Shown: positions 12,956-23,079 of the stretch, piece after piece
How the letters are laid out: every line of letters begins with the position of its first letter
Numbering within the stretch: position 1 is the stretch's first letter
DNA from: Oikopleura dioica
Taxonomy: Eukaryota > Chordata > Appendicularia > Copelata > Oikopleuridae
Direction of reading: 5' to 3'
Assembly (NCBI GenBank): GCA_907165135.1
Contig: OU015567.1
Location: forward strand, 5,771,001 to 5,835,000
DNA: 64,000 nt
Position numbers and translations under genes: made by a program
The notes under the pieces: model-generated
The model's database searches: none
Seen by the model: the letters and a program-made list of their open reading frames with translations, nothing else
Told to the model about the DNA's origin: nothing

Positions 12956-14726
12956 AATGGAGAGAAAAGAATTTTTGCACCGGGATTTTATTTTCGTATT
13001 TTTAAGCTTTTTACTTGTTTTTTCCTTCTTCGCACAGAACATTTTGATTTCGAAGAGTCGTTTATTCAAGAGAAAACGAAGTTTACTTATGAAGACTTGC
13101 AGCTTACCGCTGATTTGGGCTTCTGGAATCAATCCTGCAAGGTTTCTTACTCAGCGCGGGGGTTAAAATATGTTTGAAATATATATTTAGCCACAAGAGG
13201 GCGCAATCTTCCATAAAAAGCATAAAACTGGATCAACGACATTCAAAAATCTGATCGACAGATACTTCAACCTGAGAAACATGTTTTCTCTGGTCGAAGA
13301 GCCGCACATGATCTACTCGACGGGCTGTTATCCGGCCAAATTCAACAAAAAGTGCTGGAAACACGACCAAAGAAGAGAAAAAGTCCTCGGCATCGATTAT
13401 CATTTTACTTGGAACCCGGACTATTTACCGACCATTCTCGACGAAAATAGAGATTCAGGAAAGATCCAAATCTTTAATTTAAATTTACTTGCTTATTTTT
13501 CTCAGCTTTAATTCTCAAGTGGATCTTTCGCAGTGAAAATATTCACATCAGTACGCGACCCTCTCGCTACTTTCCGCTCCGCCTTCAATTACTTCTACTC
13601 TTCGATTTCGAAAAGAGTCAGCGACGGATGCAACGTCATTTGCTGGGAAGCGCCCTTCGAATCCATCGTTCGCCGCTCAAATTCGACTTTCGAAAACGAG
13701 AAGCCGGACATCAACGAGTTCTTGAGCATTCTGCCGGAGAACTACGACGCGGCAGATGGCTGGAACTTCCGAGTGCGCAATCTTCAATCCTACGAAATGG
13801 GCTTGGACATGGACAAAATGGACGACTTTCTCTTCGTCAAGCAGTATTTTGAGAAGCTCGACACTCAGTATGATTTAGTCTTGATACAGGGGATGAAATC
13901 AGTTGCCATCAGAAATTTTTAACTATTTTATTTATTAATTAATTGTTTATTATTTATCATTATTTTTTCCCTAGCTGAGTTCTAACTTCGTTTCTGATTT
14001 CATTCGAAGATCATCGAATATTTCTTCGAAGGAATCGTCCTTCTCAAGCATCTCCTCTGCTGCGAATACACAGACCTGTACATCGAAAACGCGAATTCTC
14101 TGAAATACACGCACGCCCCTCTCGAGCCAAGCAATCAGCAGATTTTCGAAGACTTTTTCGAAGTCGATATTTTGATGTACAACTATTTCAATGCCTCGTT
14201 TTTCAGAAAAATCGAAGCGTTCGGAAAGGAGAAAATGCAAGTCTGGGCTCGGCAACCTGCGTAGAAAACCTGAGTCAGGGTCTCAATCATCGAAAATGAA
14301 AAGCCGCGTAGTTTTTGAGCATTCAGACCCTGACTCAGGTTTTCTACTCAGGTTGCCGAGCCCAGATGCAAGTAGAAATCGAAAAAGCGAAGTTGACATT
14401 CGAAGAGTGCAAAAGCAAAAAGATCGAGTGCAATGATTCGCGCCTCCCTCCAGGTAGAAACTAGCGAAATCCCTGATTTAAACAAGTGAAAATCAGCAAC
14501 TCCGTCAAAGTCGATTCAAACACCGAAACTCAAGCTGAGCGAGTTTCTTGAAATCATGGAGGAGGGCCACGGCTCCTGTGAAGGGAAGCTGAATCATTAT
14601 CACCAAGCAAAAATGCTTTACGAAACTGGATCTTGGGCCATGGACGCTCAGACGAACGGATTCTGCAGAAAAATAAGAGACAGAATTCTGAGCATGGAGC
14701 TCGACACAAAAGTTCCAATCAAATGA
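12956..14726 (+). CDS. Second Gal3ST-like sulfotransferase
   Basis: The PAPS loop reads HKKHKTGSTTFKN and the 3' phosphate segment SVRDPLATFRSAFNYFY, followed by EGIVLLKHLL and a C-terminal helical part ending VPIK. An N-terminal hydrophobic stretch follows the ATG at 12956, but joining it to the next frame (HFDFEESFIQEKTKFTYEDL) needs a one-base phase change, so the first intron is unresolved. Later joins: a GT-AG intron ending at about 13192, a GA-AG type intron at 13463-13519, an odd GG-AG type intron ending near 14008, the transposon intron at 14241-14365, and a GT-AG intron near 14455-14498. Stop at 14724; AATAAA at 14816. Function as for the upstream paralogue; the proteins are clearly diverged. 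Confidence 0.75.
14243..14365. mobile_element. 123-bp inverted-repeat element acting as an intron
   Basis: The element begins CTGGGCTCGGCAACCTG and ends with its complement, CAGGTTGCCGAGCCCAG; the arms are about 41 bp with one mismatch. A perfect 8-bp target duplication, ATGCAAGT, lies at 14235-14242 and 14366-14373. It sits inside a coding exon of the Gal3ST-like gene. The last GT of the left duplication can serve as donor and the terminal CCCAG as acceptor. Removing 14241-14365 leaves ...EKMQ joined to MQVEIE..., in frame, with only MQ added. It has no coding capacity, so it is a non-autonomous (MITE-type) element. Confidence 0.9.
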
Positions 14727-14887
14727 GCAGTAGTCTTCACTGTTTTCATTTGCTGTATTTACTGCTTGATTTACGGCGTTGTTCAAACTTTTTAATTCAT
14801 TTTTTTTCTTTGTAAAATAAACTATCGGATACTGTTTGAAGAATATGGTTTAGGGAGCAGTTTATTCAGCGTTTGTTCGAGCACAGT

Positions 14888-15776
14888 TCAACCCCCTTTC
14901 GCTTTCTTCTTTCCCGACAGGACGAGTTGATGCTCAGCCGCTCTGACTTGTCTAGTGACCAAGGCCAACTCTCGTTCGAGCTGCATTTTCGTCGCCATAA
15001 ATCTGTTAATTTCGCTCAGACTCATGTTCTCATCCATGATGTCATTCTTAAGCGAGTTTTCAAGTTGCAAAAAAAGATCCAATTTTACTTAAAAAACTGA
15101 TTCCTGAAGGACTTCATCCAAAATCCAATCTGGACATTCATTCTTCTCCTTGTTGTTCGCAGTCTTCGGCGGCTTTGGATTTTGAGCGCGGGGCGAAGGC
15201 ATTCCAGTGATTTTTTCGTTCAGCCGGGTTTCCCTTGCTTCTCGTTTTTCTCCGTAAATTGACTGAAATCGACAAATTAAGAGGCGGAGATTCCTAACTC
15301 TTGAGATCTTTGATTACCTTGAAAAGAAAAGGTTTTTCTTCCGCAAATATTTCCTTGGCAATTGCCGTCTCCATCTTCTTCTCGACATTGAAAGCCGGCG
15401 GGTTCGAAAAATGAAAATTTATCAAGTCGACGAAGTGCTTGAACTGCTGTGGCGCGTCTTGAGGAGGAAGCTTTATCTTCGAGTGGCAGGCTTCGGAGAG
15501 GTAGAAGGCGACCGCGAAGTCGAAGAAGATGGAAGTGACGTCGGAAGCGACCTCCTTCAGGAATTCGGAGAGGACTTCTCTGTTCCACCAGACGAACTCG
15601 CGCTCGACTTTGATCTGCTCCGCCGAGCTCATGCGAACGATCACAGTCGGCATGTCTTCCAGGCAGTGTTTCTTCATGCTCTCCAGTTGCAAGTCGCTGC
15701 GGTGGAGGAGGAGCATCTGCGCGAATCGAACTTCCCGGTGACCTGGATACCCGCTTTTGAAGAGGAAGCTCATCAT
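14888..15776 (-). CDS. Unknown protein, about 265 aa
   Basis: Three exons on the minus strand. The first (15776 down to about 15315) begins MMSFLFKSGYPG and is mixed helical, with WWNREVLSEFLKEV and HFVDLINFHF. A GT-AG intron then leads to SIYGEKREARETRLNEKI and a proline/lysine linker ending DEVLQES. A 51-nt intron containing an in-frame stop leads to the last exon, DENMSLSEINRF to GKKKAKGG. The last exon is a predicted coiled coil with a basic tail. No family is recognised and no signal peptide or membrane segment is seen. The last two exons are duplicated, in decayed form, at 9912-10262. Confidence 0.6.
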
Positions 15777-16292
15777 CGTGAAATCTTTTCCAGGGCGAAT
15801 AAAAATATAGCGAGATTAGTTTTGATAGCTCTTTTGAACCCTTCCTTCTTTGTAATTTTCAAGAAAAAGTAGACTTTTGGCGCGCGAAAACCCTCAAATG
15901 CGTACATTCTAAAATTCGAACACCGCTAAAACCAGAATTTCTCTGAATTCATGAAAAAATCTCTTGGTTGAATTTATTCTGAATAAACCCGTGTCCGTCC
16001 CACGCTGATTTTGAATGACCTCTAGAGATTTATCGTGATTCTAGAATCTAGAACTTCACGAATCCGTGAATCCGCTGAAGAAGAGTAAGGCAGCTCAGTT
16101 TCCACGGAAAAGCCTAAATACAGTAAGCTCTACTGTATAAACTTGAGTCTTATCTTCTTTTCGTCTTATTTATGTCTCGCTTTTTTCGCTAATAAACTTA
16201 TTGTCGTGCTGTCGAACTCTAACACTCTTATTTTTCCCCTTTTCAAACCCTTTTCTCAGCAAAAATCATTTTTCGATGAAAAAGTTGAAATA

Positions 16293-16818
16293 ATGGGCTC
16301 TTGTCTTTCCGGGAAGAGAAAAACCAGAACGCGAGTAATTTACATTCCAAGGTAGAAAACGACCGAAATCGCGCTCTTTCACACTTTCAAGAGGCAAAGT
16401 GACGAAGTACTGCGCTCAATCTCGACGAATGAACCAGCGAAGAACGGCTACGTGCGAGCAGATCATGCAGCAAGAAGGACTCACGCTTCGATGTCTTTCA
16501 GAATACTCGCTTTCTTACAGTGATGGCTGGAGTTGGGTGGCGCTTCATGATCTCCTGAGTCCGGACAGATTCGACGACCTTCCGGACAGAAGATCTTGTT
16601 TTTCAGACGAAAAGTACAGCGACCCCGATTACGACTACATCGACGATGGATATCGCATGGGTGCGGGTCTTTTCTTTGCCAAAAATTCAGAAAAGCAAAG
16701 AGATCTCGCTAAAGACTCGTATTTACGCGACGAAGCGATCATCGAAAACGACGAAAACGATCCCTTCGACGATGGCGCTCACGATGTAATCCACGAAATT
16801 TCCTACGAGTACTGCTAA
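16293..16818 (+). CDS. N-myristoylation-type acidic protein, unknown
   Basis: Exon 1 begins MGSCLSGKRKTRTR: Gly2, Cys4 and Ser6 followed by basic residues is the classic dual myristoylation/palmitoylation signal, so inner-membrane attachment is likely. A 41-nt GT-AG intron joins IPR to GKVTKYCAQSRRMNQ. The middle has SYSDGWSWVALHDLLSPDRF, and the C-terminal half is strongly acidic and Tyr-rich (SDPDYDYIDDGYRMG, ENDENDPFDDGAHDV). The protein is about 160 residues. No known domain is recognised. Function is not inferable beyond probable membrane-linked adaptor-like behaviour. Confidence 0.65.
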
Positions 16819-17113
16819 AGCGGGTTCGAAATTACATAAGCAAATGAGAAGTGTACATTTGTTTCTCTTGAACTTCGAAAACAAGGACTTATCACGCCCA
16901 TGCGTCGACAATTGCGTACTACGCTCTCCATTAAAATTCCTTTCAACAACTTCTTTGCTAATTAATTATCTTTTTTTAAAGAAAAATTGAAGCGAAGCCA
17001 ATTTAATTAAAAAACTGATAAAATTTATTATCAAAATTGAAAACAGACAGAACGAAAAAAGACAAACAGAAAGACAGAAACAGAATCTCAGAAAACATTA
17101 TCTTCTTTTAAGT

Positions 17114-17491
17114 TTATAATTTTTCGATTTTAATTTCTGTTCCTCTTTCGCTCGGCTCGTCGACCAGCGCGGAAATGAAAAGAGTGTCGCCGTCGATTCT
17201 GGCTTTGAGGGAGCCTTCTATCGCGTCGTAAGGCATGGATATGCTGGACTGCCACTCTCTGGCCCAGTAGTTGCCGGAGATGGTGATTTGGCCGTCTTGT
17301 TCGGAGATTTTCAAGCTCTCTAGCTCCTCCTGCTGGAGCGGGATCGTCGCCACCCACCTGTTCGACTGGTAGCCAGCTTCGATGCGCCGGCCCGGATTTG
17401 TCGGGATGAACTTGGGAGTCGAGTCCTTCGCCACTGCGAGCGAGCGGGTGAAGGTCTTGGCGATGCGGGAAGCTGTGGCGCTGGCGGACAT
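17114..17491 (-). CDS. Small heat-shock (Hsp20/alpha-crystallin-like) protein
   Basis: A single 125-residue frame with no intron. Residues about 45-125 follow the alpha-crystallin fold order: NRWVATIPLQQEELESLKI, then GQITISGNY, then ARIDGDTLFISALV, with the hydrophobic-alternating last strand typical of Hsp20 chaperones, which hold unfolding proteins in the cytosol. The Ser/Thr/Ala-rich N-terminus is short. The family I-x-I tail could be IKIEKL. A TATA-like box is about 60 bases upstream. The duplicated block begins about 115 bases upstream of the ATG, so promoter DNA of this gene may have been copied too. Confidence 0.75.
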   Translation of the reverse strand: MSASATASRIAKTFTRSLAVAKDSTPKFIPTNPGRRIEAGYQSNRWVATIPLQQEELESLKISEQDGQITISGNYWAREWQSSISMPYDAIEGSLKARIDGDTLFISALVDEPSERGTEIKIEKL

Positions 17492-17509
17492 GATGTGTTA
17501 TTGCGTGGA

Positions 17510-17561
17510 GGAATTCTTTTAGGAAGAATGGGGCGATATGCGCAGCGCGGCGGTATTTATG
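17510..17561 (-). promoter_or_regulatory. Likely core promoter of the Hsp20-like gene
   Basis: On the minus strand a TATA-like CATAAATACC lies at 17552-17561, about 60 bases before the ATG. Between it and the ATG, CATTCTTCC and AAGAATTCC resemble heat-shock element half-sites (TTC/GAA units) but not in perfect alternation. Heat regulation is plausible but weakly supported. Confidence 0.35.
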
Positions 17562-17629
17562 CGCTCGGCAGGGGAGCGTAGGTGGACGCCAGGAGGCGAT
17601 AACGAGGGGAATTCCCCAAGTGACGAAAG

Positions 17630-17853
17630 ATGGGAAGATTCTCTCGCTTTTTCGTCATTTCTAGCGCGTTGTTCATCAGTTGTTCAGCCCTGCAAGCTCT
17701 GATCACCCTCCCCAGGCCTGTCTACCTTCACAATTCAATAATAACGATGAAAACTTGATAACACCGTTGTTCAATGATGAAAGTTTAAAACGAGCTGTTC
17801 AGACGGCGATCATCCCTTTTCGGCGTGATCTTTTTCGGCCGGGCGAAATTTAG
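17630..17853 (+). pseudogene. Frameshifted copy of the small secreted protein
   Basis: Begins MGRFSRFFVISSALFISC, matching the intact copy at 22458. One G is missing at about 17714 (CCCCAGG here, CCCCGAGG in the other copy), so the frame closes early at MKT. The downstream part is still readable in the original frame to FRPGEI at 17853. A broken paralogue. Confidence 0.75.
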
Positions 17854-18908
17854 ACACAACTTGAAATTCCACGAACTTTTCACTTCAGAACATTCCAGCT
17901 GCATAAGAAGCTGAATAACAAAGAAAGGGAGGCGGCCAACTCCCCCTTTTTAGAAGCGAGACTCGTTGCCTAGGACGTGACAACTTGCAACTAGCAAAAA
18001 AAGGATGAAAAATGCGTTTGAAACGTCTCCCAGACGATCGAACTCACAATCAAAGTCATTTTTTTCATCAAAAAAAGAAGGAGAAATTTAAATTTCTGAT
18101 TCAGTAGACCAATTTATCCAACTTTTATAATCTCCAAAAAATTAATCAGGAAACATATGAAGACACTGAAAAAAATTGATTCTAATTAAAAATTTTTGAC
18201 TAACCGTATTTGCGTCGAAAACTCAGGCCGGTGTCACAACCTTACGCTCATAAAAAAGAAGAAAATAAAAAAGGTCGTTAATTCTGAGAATAAAAAGATT
18301 TCATCAGACTTGTTAAAAACGCTTCTACTCAGCGAACTTAATTGAAAAGAGAAAATGGAAAACGAAAACTTCGAACTTGAAAATCTTTTAATCACTGACC
18401 ATCCATCTCAACTAGAAAACGTAATAGATAAACTGATAGAAATGCTTCAAATCATTGCTTATCCATCTCAACTGGAAAGGGAGAAAGTTGAGTGTTGGCT
18501 GGAAGAATTTCTTCCGAAATTGAAGAGGACGACTTCGAGGACGCAGAAATGCCGACTTTTGGAATCGGTTGAGCGACTTGATTTTGAAGATGATAGCAAT
18601 GCTTATCGGTGGGAATTCGTAAAATTTGATAACGAAGGCCGAGGAACGACTTTCGACCGAAAGAATAAAAAACTTGAGGAGTTTGAGCAGACAGACTTCC
18701 AAAAACAAATTCTTCAAAATGAACTGTCTCTTCTTGATGAGAGAATCGGACGATGGGAGATCAAGGAAGAGTCTGGTGATTGGCAATCAGATGACGATTT
18801 GGAAAAGAAGGTGTTGTCGAGAGGGGGAGAAGCAATCGTGCTTGCTGAAAATTTTGAAGGTTTTGAGGCAGTTGTGCGAGTGCAGGTCTTTGATCCGTTT
18901 GTTTTTAC

Positions 18909-19180
18909 GGGTGGCGGGCGGCTACGTTCGAAATCGGTTTTTGGGCCAATTTTTCGAACGGCGTTCGAAATTTCCAAAAAATCTTTACCAAAATATGAGC
19001 TGAAACCATTGAAATCGTGTAAGTAAAGGAAGTTGGCATCATTATGGGAGAGTTTTCTTACAAATCAGGCGCGGAGCGCATATAAGCTCATTTTTATAAG
19101 CAGTTTCAGAAACTTTTCGAACGGCGTTCGAAAAATCTCGAACGGCGTTCGAAATTTCGAACGTAGCCGCCCTACACCCG
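18909..19180. mobile_element. 272-bp inverted-repeat element, 8-bp duplication
   Basis: Present in kinase copy A and absent from copy B, which gives the empty site directly. Ends are GGGTGGCGGGCGGCTACG and the complement of GGGTGTAGGGCGGCTACG. The target duplication GTTTTTAC lies at 18901-18908 and 19181-19188. Inside are several copies of the palindrome CGAACGGCGTTCG. It has no coding capacity. A donor GTTTGT at 18898 with an acceptor CGAG after the right duplication would restore frame with loss of a few residues, but this is less clean than at 14.2 and 63.1 kb. Confidence 0.85.
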
Positions 19181-20549
19181 TTTTTACGAGGGAATTTGAA
19201 GAGGCTGGATTTGTTTGCGAAATACATCTTTCGAGAGGTAGAAAAAGGGTTTGAAATTTATTTTAAAGGTTTTTTTAGATTTTAAACCGGCAGAAAGAGA
19301 ATCGAAAAAAGAAGAATCATCGGAGGGCGAGAATCAAATGCCATTCCATAAAAACGTGATCCACAACTTTGTGAATATTGAGTTGTTTCACGGGAAAGAC
19401 GAGAAAAGAAAAGACTGCTTGGGGTGGATTACGATCATGGAGAGAGGAGAGGCGAATTTGAGGACTTTGTTGAAGGAAGAAAAAATTGGTCTGGAAGAGA
19501 GAAGGGAAATTGCGAGTGGAATTTCGGATGGAGTTAATCATTTGTGGGGTCGTGGAATCATTCATTCCGATCTGAAATTAGAAAACGTCTTGCTTGTTGG
19601 TGGAACTCCGAAAATTATCGACTTCGGGCTCGTTAGGGAGACAACCGGACGAAAAGGCTACCGAAAAATGGGGTACGCCAGAAGGGGAGCAAAATACAAA
19701 AATCCTAGAGCTCTTGGTAAGTTTTTTTAAATTTTCAATTTTATACAAAGTTTGAAGCTGCTGGGACGCCAGGATTTACTTTACATGCTCAAATCGCGAA
19801 TGGAGCTGGTTATTTTGCTTTGAATCTTTATTTTTTTCTTTTCTGCGACTGGCAAACTGCGTGGACACTTCTTTACCAACCGATAGATGATAGTGAAAGA
19901 AACGAAATTGATGAAATTGTTGAAGTAAGAGCTTGATTTTTCTATTTTGTAATTTTTTTTAGGAGTGTGGAGCAACCTCAATCAAAAATTTGAATGTGCT
20001 CGATGAGAATTATTTGTCATCACTTTACAATCTCCCCTACGAAGTCACGAAAATAATTTCGCTGAAAAACGCGTCAACCGTATTTTGCCTGGACGACCCA
20101 AATTTGACCCAATCCTACAAGATGTCCAAAACGCAACAAAGTGCATTAACCAAGACATCAAGAATTTAACCAAAAACGTGTTCAACCAAAAAACTAGTCA
20201 ACTTTGCGTCCCGATTTCAGTCACTACTCTTCTCCGACACGCCATCAAGAAGGACCTTCCTGCTTTCGAGGATAAAGTCGGTTCTTTTACCTTTGAAAAA
20301 ATTCTTGCAACTTTGACGATGATCGTCTTTCCGCGAAGTTTGGCCGGACTAAATTTGAATCCGAACAACAAAGAAAAAGAAAAGCAAGAAAATGAGATCG
20401 AGATTCTTTTGGACCGACTTTGCAAAGAAACTTATCTCATGGAAAGTGGATGGCAAATCATCAGGGGAGTACGCAAAGAACACGAAGACGAATCTTGGTC
20501 AAAAGAATATCCAGTTAAATCAAGCTGTCACTTTCATACAGGTATTTAA

Positions 20550-20975
20550 CTCATTGCCAATGAGTCATTGGGCGCGAGCCTGGCCCTGTGCGTTGGCAAC
20601 CGCGTGGCGTTTTAAAACGCCACGTAGTTTTTCTCGATTTTGAAGCATTTCTTAATTGATTTCTTTTACTTTTAAAAAACTGATTGATAGAAAATCGTTT
20701 GGGCTATCCATTGATGCTAATTTTATCTTTTATCTCCGTCGGAAATAACTGTAAATAGCCACTGAAGATTGACCAAAAATCGTAGGCCACTTTTCAAATT
20801 TCCTGTCATCCAAAAAGTGGCCTTAAGTTAGGGTTTCACTGTAAGTTAAGGCCTTAAGTTAGGTATTCGTGTTGCCTGCAATCCAGCGGGTGAGCAGAAT
20901 CCGTCGAGAAATTTTAAGAGAAATGCCTCGCCAAAGTCCTCATGGCGTTTAAAAACGCCACGTGCGCCCAAAGGG
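20550..20975. mobile_element. 426-bp TTAA-flanked element in an intron
   Basis: Flanked by TTAA at 20546-20549 and 20976-20979, while copy B has a single TTAA in a 41-nt intron at the same point. Both ends carry a TGGGCGC motif and nearby palindromes (GTGGCGTTTTAAAACGCCAC near the left, GGCGTTTAAAAACGCC near the right). TTAA duplication is the hallmark of piggyBac-type insertion. No transposase frame; a non-autonomous element. It lengthens the host intron to about 470 nt. Confidence 0.8.
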
Positions 20976-21987
20976 TTAATCATAAAGAAAACAGATCTAA
21001 CCCAAATTCAGTGACTCTCAACGAAAATTTCACTTTCATCCGTCCAGCAACAGTCACCGGCGCGTATTTAACCTCTGACGGCGATCTCCTCTTCCACCAA
21101 ATGACGCTCGACCGGGTCGAAAACGGCGACTACGTTCTCCAAAACTCAGATTTCAAAAATCACTCTCCTGGTACAATTTTTCAAAATTTATCAAACTCAA
21201 ACAAGCCACGTTCAGTTCTCCGCATTCCACGAAAAAGACCATACTACGCTTCTCCCGAATACATCTTCAATCTGGTCAACTCAACCGAGTGCAACGTTTA
21301 CGAAGACAACGAAATTAAACTCACACTCGTTAACGAGTACTTACAAAACATGGACGAAAACACCTGGTATCTTCATCCGGAGGCATACACAATCAAGCTT
21401 ATTCCAACGAAAAACCATATAAAAGAAACTGCTCTGATTCAAAAAACTTTTAATATCGACGAAGAAATTAACAGACCGAAAATTTTCATCGATGAGCTTC
21501 TCGCGGTTAGCAATATTTTTTGAAAAAGAAACAACTTTTCAATCATTCAAAAAGAACAATTTATATTTAGATAAATTTTTCTTTTTAGATGGGGTTTGAG
21601 AGGCAAGCGATTTTTGATGCCGTTACTACTTGTTATGGGAATTTTGAGAAAGCGAAGGAGTTTCTGCGAAAAACTGAGGGAGAACAACGCATCCATCTTG
21701 CACATAACACGACTTCAAGCACCGTTTTCGAAGAGGACGGAATAAACTACGAATTGGTGAACGAAAAGTTCGGAAACTTGGAGGAGAATGCGTGATATCT
21801 CCTTCCTATTGCTTACACCATCCAGTTCATCCCAGAATATACAACTTTATGAAAAACAAGAGCATTTTAAAATCAAGGAAAACGATTCTTCTGTCTTCCT
21901 TGATTTCAATTCTTTATTTTCAAAAATTGAGATATATTAAAAAAAAATAAAAACAGTGTTAATTGGGCAGAAAATGAATGCTTGAAA

Positions 21988-22421
21988 TTATTGTTCTTGA
22001 GAGACATTGATGAGCTCCAAAATTTGGGACGATTTGGTGGATAGCTCTGCTTCGTTGTTGTTTTGCGCGTACTCGTAGATTACGTCATCTAAAAGATTTA
22101 TTGAATAATGATTGTGAAGTCCGAGCTTACTCGATTTCTTGCGGCGAAGAGTCCAATCCGTCTCGTTGATCATGTTATTAACCGCGTAAAGGCAGCGGAT
22201 CTGCACCTCTTTTCCTCCTTGTTTTTCCTCGAGAAGCCGTTCAGTCCATTCCAGCGTAGTTTCCGATTTCTGGAGCAGCTCTTGGCCGAGGTTTTGTTCG
22301 CTCAAGCTGACGACCACTTTCATCAAACTCGCGCCGAAGAATTCGTCTCCATCTGTCAAACTCGATCGGGAAGCTGTGTCGAAGAGGGAGAGGTAAGCAG
22401 ACTCTTGCTCGGGACAGTAGT
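21988..22421 (-). pseudogene. 3' fragment of the ARMC10-like gene
   Basis: Minus-strand copy of the last two exons of the gene at 26435-27776, with TDGDEFFGASLMKVVVSLSEQ conserved almost perfectly. It stops abruptly at the duplication junction, so it lacks the membrane anchor and the first half. High identity suggests a recent duplication. Confidence 0.85.
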
Positions 22422-22457
22422 ATCATCGGAAACAGGGAATTCCCCAAGTGACGAAAG

Positions 22458-22685
22458 ATGGGAATATTCTCTCGCTTTTTCGTCATTTCTAGCGTGTTAT
22501 TCATCAGTTGTACAGCCCTGCAAGCTCTGATCTTCCTCCCCGAGGCCTGTCAACGATCAAAATTCAATAATACTAACGTTGAAAACTTGACAACACCGCC
22601 ATTCAATGATGAAAGTATAAAAGGAGCTGTTCAGACGGCGATCATCCCTTTTCGGCGTGATCCTTTTCGGCCGGGCGAAATTTAG
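22458..22685 (+). CDS. Small secreted protein, 75 aa, unknown
   Basis: The frame starts MGIFSRFFVISSVLFISC, a clear signal peptide with likely cleavage near residues 20-25. The mature part is about 50 residues, with an Asn/Thr-rich segment and AVQTAIIPFRRDPFRP. A single Cys remains after cleavage. No family is recognised. Because it may continue through a splice site, its end is not certain. The paralogue at 17630 has lost its frame, while this one stays open, which suggests it is or was under constraint. Confidence 0.5.
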   Translation: MGIFSRFFVISSVLFISCTALQALIFLPEACQRSKFNNTNVENLTTPPFNDESIKGAVQTAIIPFRRDPFRPGEI

Positions 22686-23079
22686 ACACAACTTGAAATT
22701 CCAAGAACTTTTCACTTCAGAACATTCCAGCCGCATAAAAAGCTGAATAACAAAGAAAGGGAGACGGCCAACTCCCCCTTTTTAGAAGCGAGACACGTTG
22801 CCTCTGACGTGACAACTTGCAACTTGCAAAAAAGGATGAAAAATACGTTTGAAACGTCTCCCAGACGATCGAACTCACAATCAAAGTCATTTTTTTTTCA
22901 TCAAAAAAAGAATGAGAAATTTAAATTTCTGAATCAGTAGACCAATTTATCCAACTTTTATAATCACCAAAAATTTAATCAGGGAACTTATGAAGACACT
23001 GAAAAAAAATTGATTTTAATAAAATATTTTTGATTTGCCGTATTTGCGTCGAAAACTCAGGCCGGTGTCACAACCTTAA

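Larger units (their letters stand above)
18355..21795 (+). pseudogene. Kinase-like gene copy A, disrupted, with UBA exon
   Basis: Exon blocks: 18355-18908 plus 19189-19237 (split by a transposon), 19279-19716, 19758-19924, 19963-20541, 21012-21505, 21589-21795. An N-terminal helical region (MENENFELENLLITDHPSQL) precedes a protein-kinase-like domain with HSDLKLEN and IIDFGLV, so the catalytic-loop Asp/Asn and the DFG are kept here; the VAIK lysine position reads AVVRVQ. A 10-bp deletion near 20128 relative to copy B shifts the frame. The last exon joins IDELLA to MGFERQAIFDAV, a convincing UBA (ubiquitin-binding) domain absent from copy B. After the UBA a second, diverged C-terminal module is cut by a TGA where copy B has Trp. 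Probably a pseudogene, unless rescued by alternative splicing. Confidence 0.7.
17607..22421. repeat. Left copy of a 4.8-kb direct duplication
   Basis: Sequence from GGGAATTCCCC at 17607 to GGGACAGTAG at 22420 repeats in the same order and orientation from 22435 to 26874, offset 4828 bp at the first shared ATG. It holds a small secreted gene, the kinase-like gene and the 3' end of the armadillo-like gene. This left copy is the decayed one. The junction has about 13 unmatched bases (22422-22434). Confidence 0.9.
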
